A DNA stretch of 29,800 nt. It comes from an uncultured Bacteroidales bacterium (GTDB taxonomy: Bacteria > Bacteroidota > Bacteroidia > Bacteroidales > P3). Numbering within the stretch: position 1 is the first letter of the stretch; each line of letters starts with the position of its first letter. Where the stretch lies: the NCBI GenBank assembly GCA_937884485.1, contig CALGCG010000008.1, positions 1 to 29,800 on the forward strand, written 5' to 3'. Positions 1 through 7,771 of the stretch are shown here, one piece after another. The notes beneath the pieces were generated by a model that saw only the letters and a list, made by a program, of their open reading frames with translations, was not told the origin of the DNA and made no database searches. The translations under genes and the position numbers were made by a program.

Positions 1-3000
1 AACTTCTACCTTCGCGACACGTTCACCACCTCGCCAGCCATCGTCGGAGGACTGACCCCCGATGCAGCCTATACGTTCACCTTCCGGTCGGTATGTGACT
101 GCGGCGGACAGGGAGGCTCCCACTATTCGGGCTACGGCTCGACAGGCTCGGTGAGCAGCGACCGGATGTCCTCCATCAGCATCAACACGCGCTCAAGTTT
201 CGTCTCCATCCCCTACTGCGTCAATTTCGAGCGATACAATACGGGGTATTTCCCCAACCAATGGCGCCGACCCAAAGGCTCGTCGGCAGTGAGCGACCGC
301 AACTACCATGAAGGCAACCACAGCCTCATCGTCAACGACAGCGCCCTGCTGGTGCTGCCGCCGATGGGCATCGACCTGTCGGCACTGACCATGAGCCTCT
401 ATGCCTATGCCTCCAACGAGAACGGCCTCGGACCGGGGGTGGTGACGGTGGGAGTGATCCACGCCCCCGACTCAACGGGCACCTTCGTGGCTGTGGACAG
501 CATGGCCCTGACACGTCCGGGCGAATGGCAGCGGCTGTGGTTCGACATGGCTGGCTACCAAGGAAACGGAAGATACATCACACTGAAAATCAAAGCTTCG
601 GGAGCCTGCACACTCTTCCTCGACGACCTCTCGGTGACCCCCTGCGGCATAGGCGCCGCCTCGGTGGACGACACGGGGCTGGTGCAATGGCAAGGCATTC
701 ACGAGCCCGACACGGTGACCATAGAGTACGGCCCCCAGGGATTCCTCCGCGGCAGCGGCGAAAGCCACATGGTGACACAGTCACCCTTCAGGCTGCCCAA
801 CATCGTGGCTGGCGAGAACTATGACATCTACCTCAGCGCCAACTGCGACGGCCCCAGTGCCTGCGGCGCCACCAAGGTCAGCCTCGGAGCCTCGGCAACG
901 ACACCCTACTGCGAACAGTTCGAACAGGCGCCACCTTCGGGCATGCCCATGGGCTGGACCATCGGCCGCACCCACAACGGCACCCCGGCCATCAACGCCG
1001 ATGCCAACCGCAGCCTGCAATTGAAAGGCCATGCTGCCACCACCAACCGCAGCATCGCCGTGCTGCCGCAGCTGTCGCACAGCGGGGCCATCCAGCTGAG
1101 CATGAGTCTGCGCAGCAGTGGCGCCAATGCGCGCCTGGCCGTAGGCCACATCGACAGCGACGCCGACCCCAACACCTTCGAAGCCACGGACACCCTGGTT
1201 GCCGATGCCGCCGGCGTGTGGCAACGCATGGCCTCCGTCGTCAACCTGCCGCCACAGCGTCGTCTGGCCATCAGCTGCTTCACCGTGAACCAGAGCGAGG
1301 CGCAGGTGCTGATAGACAGCCTCGCCGCCACCCAAGGCATCACCCCCACCCTGGCAGCCGTGAGCGCCCGCATCCTGGCCATCGGCGGCAACAGCGGATA
1401 CATAGAATACGGCCCTGCAGGCTTTTCCCAGGGCGAAGGCACCGTAGGAGCCCTGAGCGCCGACGGCATGACCGTCGACGGCCTGCTGCCCGAAACGGAA
1501 TACTGGGTGTATACCCGCGAGGACAGCACCACGCTGACCTGCATGCCTCCGGCACGCATCACGATGCCTGCCGAGGCAGCACTGCCCTACTGCCTGGACA
1601 GCACCTCTTTCACACGCCTCCCACTGCCCGAGATGGCCATCGACAGCCTGCGCCACGTACACCTCTACCTGACCCTCGACGGGCCATGCCAGGTGGTGGC
1701 AGGGGCCATGGAGAGCAACGACGACTGGGAGAACCTTGTGGCGGTGGACACCATCGCCATCCCCGCCGGTGTGCGCCGTCAGGTGCATGTGGCAATGGAA
1801 GGCTATGGCGGCGACGGCCGCTTCGCGGGACTGCTGTCGCTGGGCGGAGCGGTAACCATGAAGAGCCTCGTGGCGACAGGATGCCCATGGCTTACAGCCC
1901 ACCTGACGGACAACAACCAGGTGCTGCTGACCGGCAACGGACGGGCAGAATACGGTCCTGCGGGCTTTACTCCCGGCAGCGGCCAAACCGTCACGGTGAC
2001 CGACAGCCTGCGCATCGCCCTCGGCGACACGACGCTCTACGACTTCTACCCCCTCTGCGACAGCGCCACCTCGCCCTGCTTCGCCCCCATGAGGTGGCAG
2101 ACCTCCCTGCAGGCAACGCTGCCCTATTGCGTCACCCTCGACGGCGACCTGCCCGATGGCTGGACGGCCTCAACCGACAACCCGGCGGCGAACAACATAA
2201 AGATTGTCAACCAGGCGCTGGAAATCAGTGTCGCACCCAACCAGACGGCCAATGTCAAGCTGCCCTACTTCGCCACCGGCAGCATTGTGGTGGACCTGGA
2301 GGTCTACCGCTCGTCGAACAACGTGCAGCTGCATGTCGACGAGAACGCCCTGTCCACCGTCCCCGGACAGTGGCAGTCGCTCCGCCTGCGCCTCGGCGGC
2401 AACAGACGCCCCAGCATCACCGCCAGCGGCAACGGCACGGTGCGCCTGCGCCACCTCGTCGTCAACAGCTGCGCCCTGCCCACCGAACTCTCTATCGGCC
2501 AACCCGGCGGACGCGGAGTGGAGCTGAACTGGGACACCACCGAGGCCGACGGCCCCTTCTATGTTGAATACACGATTTCCGGCGGCAGCAACGGCAGCGT
2601 GGTGCGTGCCGACAATCCACCGCTGACGCTCCACCTGCTGCCCGACACCGTCTACAACCTCTATGTGAAATGCGACTCCCTCGGCACCACCTGCCATGAG
2701 CCCTTCAGCGTGGCCACGCTCTCCGACCCCCGGCCCCTGCCCTACTGCACCGCCTTCGCCGCCTCGGCCACCACGCCAACCCCCGAGGGGTGGTACTCCT
2801 CCAGCGCGGGAGGCCACCGCTACCTGGTGATGCCCCAATTCGACGTCTCGACGCTGCAGTCGCTCAACGTGCTCATCATCGCACACACCCTTGCCTCGTC
2901 GCCCACCGTCACCCTCGGCACCATGCTCGACGCCGGCGACCCCGACACCTTCGACTCGCTGGCCACGCTCTCCAACGAGGAGCCCGGATATATGCGCTTC

Positions 3001-6000
3001 TTCCATCCCCTCGACACCTACTACGGCAACGGCCGCTTTTTAGCCCTGCGCCTCGACGGCGACGGGAGGATAGACATCCAACACCTCTCGGTAGATTCCT
3101 GCGCGGCCTATGCTTTCGCCATGACCGAAACCGAGACCGACCACATCACCCTCGACTGGGAACAGCAGGGATCGCCGACGGTGAACGTGGAATACGGCCC
3201 CCTGGGCTTTGCCCCCGGCCAGGGCACCGTCGTCACCGCCACCACACCGCCCCTGCGCATCGACAGCCTGGCCCCCCTCACAGACTATGCCTTCTATGCC
3301 TCCTACCTCGTTGCCGACGGCAGCTGCCGTCCCACGGTGGTCGACACCTTCCTCACCTTCACCCCCAAGGGCGGCACCGGATGCATCGACTACACCGACC
3401 TGCACGCCAGCTACGTAAGCTGCAAATACGGTTCCTACAGCAATCCCACCGAATACTCGGGCATCATCGACAAGGGTTACCTCAGCGCCGCCTCGCGCCA
3501 TACCGTCCACTTCGACACCACGGAGCGCGACGCCCGCACCGGCGGCCTGCTGCGCACCGTGCCCGAAGGCGAACTGGCCTCTGTGCGACTGGGCAACTGG
3601 ACCTCCAGCGGCACCGCCACGCCGCAAGCCGAAAGCATCACCTATGCCCTCACCGTCGACACCAACGACTTCAACCTCCTGGTGCTGCGCTATGCCGCCG
3701 TGCTGCAGGACCCCGAGCACGCGCCCGAACTGCAGCCCCGCTTCCGGCTGCAAATCCTCAACCAGAACAACCAGCTCATCGACTCCTGCAGCATGGCCGA
3801 CTTCATAGCGAACCCCTCCCTCGTGGGCAATGCGGCAGGCAGGGCGCAGGAGTGGCATCAGGCCGCCAACGAGGTGCTGTGGAAAGACTGGACCACCGTG
3901 GGCCTCGACCTCAGCCCCTACGGCGGACAGACCATCTTCATCCGCCTCATCACCAACGACTGCGGCGAGGGCTCCCACTTCGGCTATGCCTACTTCACCC
4001 TCGGATGCTCGTCGAAGCGCATGCAGACCGAAGGCTGCAGCGACGTGCCCGACAACCGCTTCACCGTGCCCTCGGGCTTCAACTACCGCTGGTACACCAA
4101 CCTCGACACCACCACCTTCGCCGACTCGGCCAGCATCTGGGTGGTCTCCGACAACACGCTGACCTACTACTGCGACCTCTCCTTCGTGGACAACCCCTCG
4201 TGCCGCTTCACCATGAGCGCTTTCGCCGGAGCACGCTTCCCGCTGGCCATTATCGACAGCGCCATCATCGCCACCAACTGCCAGTATGACCTCACCCTCA
4301 CCAACCGCAGCACCATCTCGCCCGACGGCGTCACCCCCCTGGGCACCGGCGAACCCTGCGAGACGGGACTCTGGATGCTGCCCGACGGAACCACCTCCAC
4401 CTCCACCAGCCTGTCGTTCCACTTCGCCGACACGGGCCTGTTCGACATCGCACTGGTCGCCGGCATCGCCGACAACCAGTGCACCGACACCCTGCGGCGC
4501 ACCATCCACATAGCACGGCCCTATCCCGACGCATCCCTGTCGGGACGCAACCAGCGCTGCGACAACGACGCTGCCGACACCCTGCGGGTGACAGGGGCCA
4601 CCTCCTACACGTGGCTGGGCGGCGGCACCGGCACCCTCCTGCTCTCCCCGCAGGCCGACACCACTCTGACCTGCTTCACCGTCGATACCAACGGATGCCT
4701 CGACACCCTCACCCATACCCTGCGCGTGCACCCCTCCTACCACTTCCACCGCATCGACTCCATCTGCAACACCCAGCCCTCCTACCTCTGGATCGACACC
4801 ACCCTGGCCATAGAGCAAAGCGACGGCACGATGAGCCTGACACGTCACATGCAAACCACCGAGCTGTGCGACAGCTCGTTCAGCCTCGACCTCACCCTCA
4901 TGCCGTCCTACTACCTCCAGCACCACGACACGCTGTGCCACGACAGCCGGCTACCCTTCTTCGACACCGTCCTGACCACCACGGGCAGCTACCTCCACAC
5001 CGACAGCACGCTCTTCGGCTGCGACAGCATGGTGACCATGCACCTGCAGATTGTCCCACGGAGCTACAGCACCGACCGCCAAACGGTCTGCGACTCGCTC
5101 CGCTGGATCGACGGACACACCTATACGACCGACACCCTCGGCGCCACCGACACCCTCGCCACCCCGCGCGGATGCGACAGCGTCGTCACCCTCGCCCTCA
5201 CGGTCCACCACTCCACCTACGAAATGGCCATAGACACCTTCTGCCAGGGCAGCCAATACACAGCCTTCCGCGAGCATGTCTTCACCGAAGGGGGCTACTA
5301 TGCCGACACCCTGCGCACCATGCACGGCTGCGACAGCGTGCTGGCCATCGACCTGACACGGCTCGACCTGCCGCAGGTCGACATCGTGTCCGACTACGAC
5401 TGCGACACACTCTACCACCACCTCGAAGCCCGCAGCACGGTGCCCTACCTCGTGTGGGCGTCCTTGCCCTACGACAGCACCCTCGACGGACAGGAATACA
5501 ACACCACAATCGACGTACACCCCTCGCGGCGAACCGAATACACCCTCTATGCCGACTATGCCGAACTGCCCCACTGCCCCGTGACCACACGTGTCATCAT
5601 CACCCCCGCCAGCAAACCCGAAGTGCAGCTCAGGACCATCCCCACAGCCCTGCTTCCGCCCAACATCGACTTCGACGCCTACGACAACAGCCGGGAATAT
5701 GCCGAACGCGCCTGGTACATCAACGGTATACGGCAGGCCGAAACCTCGCGCCACCTCCACGCCACGGCCCCCGAAGGTGTGGACACCGTGCGCGTCACCC
5801 TCGCCCTCGGCGACGGCCACTGCACCGACTCCTCGGTGGCGCTCCTCCCGGTACTCTACAGCGACCTTGCCGCCCCCAACGCCTTCACTCCGGGAGCCGA
5901 CGAAAACAACACCTTCCAGCTGCAGACCCTCGGAGTGCTGAGAGGCACCCTGCGTATCTACAACCGCCGCGGCATGCTGGTGTTCACTACCAGCAACCTC

Positions 6001-6138
6001 AGCCAGCCCTGGGACGGCACCTCGCTCAACGGCGACCCCTGCCCCATGGGCAGCTACGTCTGGGTGCTGCAGTACAGCGCCGTGACACGCCCGGGGGCCA
6101 CGATGGAAGCCTCGGGGTCGGTACTTCTCATCCGCTGA
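1..6138 (+). CDS. Giant modular secreted protein with gliding-motility-type (T9SS type B) C-terminal domain, 5' partial
   Basis: The frame is open from the first base, so the gene starts before the window; 2045 residues are visible. The first five-sixths are repeated beta-rich modules. A [LIT]PYC motif recurs at visible residues 70, 301, 528, 707 and 913, and an EYGPxGFxxGxG motif recurs near 243, 470, 651 and 1065, in fibronectin-III-like or adhesin-like segments. A PKD/Ig-like stretch follows (about 1425-1580). Then come four Cys repeats of about 51 residues, each with CDS (Cys-Asp-Ser) at 1623, 1674, 1725 and 1777. The last 90 residues, starting at APNAFTPGADEN and containing IYNRRG and WDGT, match the CHU_C / gliding-motility-associated C-terminal domain, a known type B sorting signal for type IX secretion. 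I infer a cell-surface or secreted adhesin-like protein. The ligand is unknown and no catalytic domain was recognised. Confidence 0.88.
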   Translation, partial: NFYLRDTFTTSPAIVGGLTPDAAYTFTFRSVCDCGGQGGSHYSGYGSTGSVSSDRMSSISINTRSSFVSIPYCVNFERYNTGYFPNQWRRPKGSSAVSDRNYHEGNHSLIVNDSALLVLPPMGIDLSALTMSLYAYASNENGLGPGVVTVGVIHAPDSTGTFVAVDSMALTRPGEWQRLWFDMAGYQGNGRYITLKIKASGACTLFLDDLSVTPCGIGAASVDDTGLVQWQGIHEPDTVTIEYGPQGFLRGSGESHMVTQSPFRLPNIVAGENYDIYLSANCDGPSACGATKVSLGASATTPYCEQFEQAPPSGMPMGWTIGRTHNGTPAINADANRSLQLKGHAATTNRSIAVLPQLSHSGAIQLSMSLRSSGANARLAVGHIDSDADPNTFEATDTLVADAAGVWQRMASVVNLPPQRRLAISCFTVNQSEAQVLIDSLAATQGITPTLAAVSARILAIGGNSGYIEYGPAGFSQGEGTVGALSADGMTVDGLLPETEYWVYTREDSTTLTCMPPARITMPAEAALPYCLDSTSFTRLPLPEMAIDSLRHVHLYLTLDGPCQVVAGAMESNDDWENLVAVDTIAIPAGVRRQVHVAMEGYGGDGRFAGLLSLGGAVTMKSLVATGCPWLTAHLTDNNQVLLTGNGRAEYGPAGFTPGSGQTVTVTDSLRIALGDTTLYDFYPLCDSATSPCFAPMRWQTSLQATLPYCVTLDGDLPDGWTASTDNPAANNIKIVNQALEISVAPNQTANVKLPYFATGSIVVDLEVYRSSNNVQLHVDENALSTVPGQWQSLRLRLGGNRRPSITASGNGTVRLRHLVVNSCALPTELSIGQPGGRGVELNWDTTEADGPFYVEYTISGGSNGSVVRADNPPLTLHLLPDTVYNLYVKCDSLGTTCHEPFSVATLSDPRPLPYCTAFAASATTPTPEGWYSSSAGGHRYLVMPQFDVSTLQSLNVLIIAHTLASSPTVTLGTMLDAGDPDTFDSLATLSNEEPGYMRFFHPLDTYYGNGRFLALRLDGDGRIDIQHLSVDSCAAYAFAMTETETDHITLDWEQQGSPTVNVEYGPLGFAPGQGTVVTATTPPLRIDSLAPLTDYAFYASYLVADGSCRPTVVDTFLTFTPKGGTGCIDYTDLHASYVSCKYGSYSNPTEYSGIIDKGYLSAASRHTVHFDTTERDARTGGLLRTVPEGELASVRLGNWTSSGTATPQAESITYALTVDTNDFNLLVLRYAAVLQDPEHAPELQPRFRLQILNQNNQLIDSCSMADFIANPSLVGNAAGRAQEWHQAANEVLWKDWTTVGLDLSPYGGQTIFIRLITNDCGEGSHFGYAYFTLGCSSKRMQTEGCSDVPDNRFTVPSGFNYRWYTNLDTTTFADSASIWVVSDNTLTYYCDLSFVDNPSCRFTMSAFAGARFPLAIIDSAIIATNCQYDLTLTNRSTISPDGVTPLGTGEPCETGLWMLPDGTTSTSTSLSFHFADTGLFDIALVAGIADNQCTDTLRRTIHIARPYPDASLSGRNQRCDNDAADTLRVTGATSYTWLGGGTGTLLLSPQADTTLTCFTVDTNGCLDTLTHTLRVHPSYHFHRIDSICNTQPSYLWIDTTLAIEQSDGTMSLTRHMQTTELCDSSFSLDLTLMPSYYLQHHDTLCHDSRLPFFDTVLTTTGSYLHTDSTLFGCDSMVTMHLQIVPRSYSTDRQTVCDSLRWIDGHTYTTDTLGATDTLATPRGCDSVVTLALTVHHSTYEMAIDTFCQGSQYTAFREHVFTEGGYYADTLRTMHGCDSVLAIDLTRLDLPQVDIVSDYDCDTLYHHLEARSTVPYLVWASLPYDSTLDGQEYNTTIDVHPSRRTEYTLYADYAELPHCPVTTRVIITPASKPEVQLRTIPTALLPPNIDFDAYDNSREYAERAWYINGIRQAETSRHLHATAPEGVDTVRVTLALGDGHCTDSSVALLPVLYSDLAAPNAFTPGADENNTFQLQTLGVLRGTLRIYNRRGMLVFTTSNLSQPWDGTSLNGDPCPMGSYVWVLQYSAVTRPGATMEASGSVLLIR

Positions 6139-6163
6139 CAACCCCTCCTCCCTTCGCAAATCT

Positions 6164-6334
6164 TTCGTACCCAAGAGGGCCCCTCTTCGCCCCTTCTCAT
6201 ATAGTTTACATATAGTTCTTATATCGTTCTCATATAGTTCTTATATACACTATATAAATACTATATAAGAACTATATGAGAACGATATAAGAACGATATA
6301 AGAAATGCCGAATAAGGGGCGAAGAGGGTACGAA
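6164..6334. repeat. 171-bp palindromic element built from 11-bp units
   Basis: The outer arms are TTCGTACCC (6164-6172) and its exact complement (6326-6334). Inside them CCCTCTTCGCCCCTT (6181-6195) pairs exactly with 6314-6328. The AT-rich core consists of tandem 11-bp units of consensus GTTCTYATATM: about four to five copies on the left (roughly 6200-6247) and four inverted copies on the right (roughly 6261-6303). The element lies between the convergent ends of the giant gene and hpf, and is far more AT-rich than its surroundings. A second copy starts near 29706. It resembles a non-autonomous palindromic repeat or a binding-site array; it contains no coding sequence. Confidence 0.85.
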
Positions 6335-6353
6335 CCGAGGGCGAGGGCGGGGC

Positions 6354-6397
6354 GAAAAAGAGAGGGGGGCGGCACGACGCTGCGTGCCACCCCCCTC
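6354..6397 (-). terminator. Rho-independent terminator downstream of hpf
   Basis: Read on the minus strand, a 15-bp stem with one mismatch (6383-6397 pairing with 6362-6376) closes a 6-nt loop and is followed by TCTCTTTTTC. It lies 28 nt past the hpf stop codon, in the right orientation to end the xer-hpf transcript. Confidence 0.75.
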
Positions 6398-6425
6398 GAG
6401 ACTGGTTTTGAAGGCCTTGGAGCGT

Positions 6426-6713
6426 TCAGGCGTTCTTGTATTTTTCAATCTGCACCTTGAGGGTGTCGATGCCGTCGGCGACGGCCTGCTCGAAGGTGTC
6501 GGCCTGTTTGGAGACGAAGAGGTCCTTGCCGGGCACGTAGAGGCGGAGCTCGGCAATCTTGTTGTTGTTGCTCTCGGGCTTGTCGACCTTGAGGGTCACT
6601 TCGCACTTGTCGGCGTTGTCGATCATGCGGTCGAGTTTGGCCACTTTTTCGTTGATGTACTTCTCGAGTTTCTCGTCGGCGCGGAATTTGACCGAATTAA
6701 TGATAGTGTTCAT
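6426..6713 (-). CDS. hpf: Short-form ribosome hibernation promoting factor (HPF/RaiA family)
   Basis: A 95-residue protein starting MNTIINSVKFRADEKLEKYI. Its beta-alpha-beta-beta-beta-alpha pattern, the helix ending VAKLDRMIDNA, the strand CEVTLKV, the strand AELRLYVPGKDLFV and the final helix TFEQAVADGIDTLKVQIEKY fit the short HPF/RaiA family. These proteins bind the 30S decoding region and stabilise inactive ribosomes in slow growth. The start is fixed by a perfect AGGAGG at 6719-6724, 5 nt upstream of the ATG; a longer open frame upstream only reads through xer. The gene lies 29 nt downstream of xer on the same strand and is probably co-transcribed with it. I know xer next to hpf as a recurring arrangement in Bacteroidota. 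It has no long C-terminal dimerisation domain. Confidence 0.85.
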   Translation of the reverse strand: MNTIINSVKFRADEKLEKYINEKVAKLDRMIDNADKCEVTLKVDKPESNNNKIAELRLYVPGKDLFVSKQADTFEQAVADGIDTLKVQIEKYKNA

Positions 6714-6742
6714 AATATCCTCCTTTTTTATTGGGTTGATTG

Positions 6743-7648
6743 TTATTGTTGTCTTTTCTTTCTGCCTCGCGGGAAGGCGTTGGCGTAGACCTCCTGGAGG
6801 TGCTCGCGGGTGACGTGGGTGTAGACCTCGGTGGTGGCGAGGTTTTCGTGGCCGAGCAGCTCTTTGATGGCCTGTATGTTGCCTCCCTCGTTGAGGATGT
6901 GGGTGGCGAAGCTGTGGCGGAACACGTGGGGGCTGATGCGGTCGGCGTTGGAGAGGAGGGTCATGTACTTCCTCACGGTGCGGTAGACCTCGTCGGTGCT
7001 GATTTGCCGTCCCTTGCGGTCCACGAAGAACCATTCGCTCGCTCCTTTTTCCTGTTCCTTTAACGCAAGATATTGCTGAATATTGTGTGCAAGTTCATTT
7101 TCTATGGGAATGATGCGTTCTTTGTTGCGTTTGCCGAGCACTTTGACGGTGAGTGCGGAGAGGTCGACGGAGGCTGTGCGGAGGCCCGCCAGCTCGGAGC
7201 GGCGGATGCCCGTTTCGTAGAGCATGCGGAGCATCAGGCGGTCGCGCTGGCCGAGGAAGTCGTCGGCAAAGAGGCCCTCGTCGTAGAGGTGTTCAAGTTC
7301 GTTCTCCTTGAAGAAGACTGGCAGGCGTTTGGGCTGGCGGGGGGCGGCGACCTTGGCCATGATGTCGCGGTCGTAGAGGCCGTGGCGGCGCAGGTAGCGG
7401 AAGAAGCTGCTGAGCGACGAGAGGCGCCGCTTGACGGTGCCGGGGTTCTCGCCGCGGTCCATGTGGTCCATCTGCCACGAGCGCACCTCGCGGGCCGTAA
7501 GGTCGTCGAGGTCGGTGATTTGCTGGGCCGAGAGCCATTGGGCGAAGTCCTCAAGGTCGCCGATGTAGTTGTGCACCGTCCCCGGCGCCAGGCGGCGCTC
7601 GTTGGCGATGTAGTTGTGGAAACGGTCTATGGCTTCGGCGACTTTCAT
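6743..7648 (-). CDS. xerC: Tyrosine recombinase of the XerC/XerD family
   Basis: A 301-residue site-specific recombinase of normal Xer length. The N-terminal SAM-like core-binding domain (about 1-90) begins MKVAEAIDRFHNYIANERRL. The catalytic domain carries the full active site: R149 (TGIRRSEL), K173 (LGKRNKER), H241 and R244 (HVFRHSF), H267 (LLGHENL) and the nucleophile Y276 (VYTHV). The spacing matches E. coli XerD with a constant offset of three after the lysine. The expected role is resolution of chromosome dimers at dif near division. The symbol xerC is a best guess; XerD or a housekeeping XerA-like role cannot be separated from sequence alone. The start at 7648 follows a promoter-like box by about 20 nt, and the antisense frame upstream is not coding. 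No phage or integron genes lie nearby, which favours a chromosomal Xer over an integrase. Confidence 0.9.
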   Translation of the reverse strand: MKVAEAIDRFHNYIANERRLAPGTVHNYIGDLEDFAQWLSAQQITDLDDLTAREVRSWQMDHMDRGENPGTVKRRLSSLSSFFRYLRRHGLYDRDIMAKVAAPRQPKRLPVFFKENELEHLYDEGLFADDFLGQRDRLMLRMLYETGIRRSELAGLRTASVDLSALTVKVLGKRNKERIIPIENELAHNIQQYLALKEQEKGASEWFFVDRKGRQISTDEVYRTVRKYMTLLSNADRISPHVFRHSFATHILNEGGNIQAIKELLGHENLATTEVYTHVTREHLQEVYANAFPRGRKKRQQ

Positions 7649-7666
7649 ATCGAGGGTTTGATTTTG

Positions 7667-7698
7667 CAAAATTACGGAAAAAAAAGCATCCGTACAAA
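7667..7698 (-). promoter_or_regulatory. Bacteroidota-type promoter of the xer-hpf unit
   Basis: On the minus strand TTTG (7698-7695) is followed after 20 nt by TAATTTTG (7674-7667). This fits the -33 TTTG / -7 TAnnTTTG consensus of the Bacteroidota primary sigma factor. Transcription would begin about 10 nt before the xer ATG, giving a very short leader. Confidence 0.7.
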
Positions 7699-7771
7699 TA
7701 AAAAATGCTCCGACACAATAAAAAAACTCTTTTTGAGTTATATCAATCAAAAAAACAAACATATTATTACC

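Noticed and set aside
3040..4941. A 633-codon minus-strand open frame opposite the first giant gene
   Set aside because: No domain, signal peptide or ribosome site. The plus-strand protein has clear repeats and a sorting domain.
6200..6303. A CRISPR-like array
   Set aside because: Units are only 11 bp, contiguous without spacers, and inverted at the centre. No cas genes are present.
6743..7648. Xer as an integrase marking a mobile element or genomic island
   Set aside because: Length, active-site spacing and hpf neighbour fit a chromosomal Xer. No tRNA, attachment site or mobile-element genes lie nearby.
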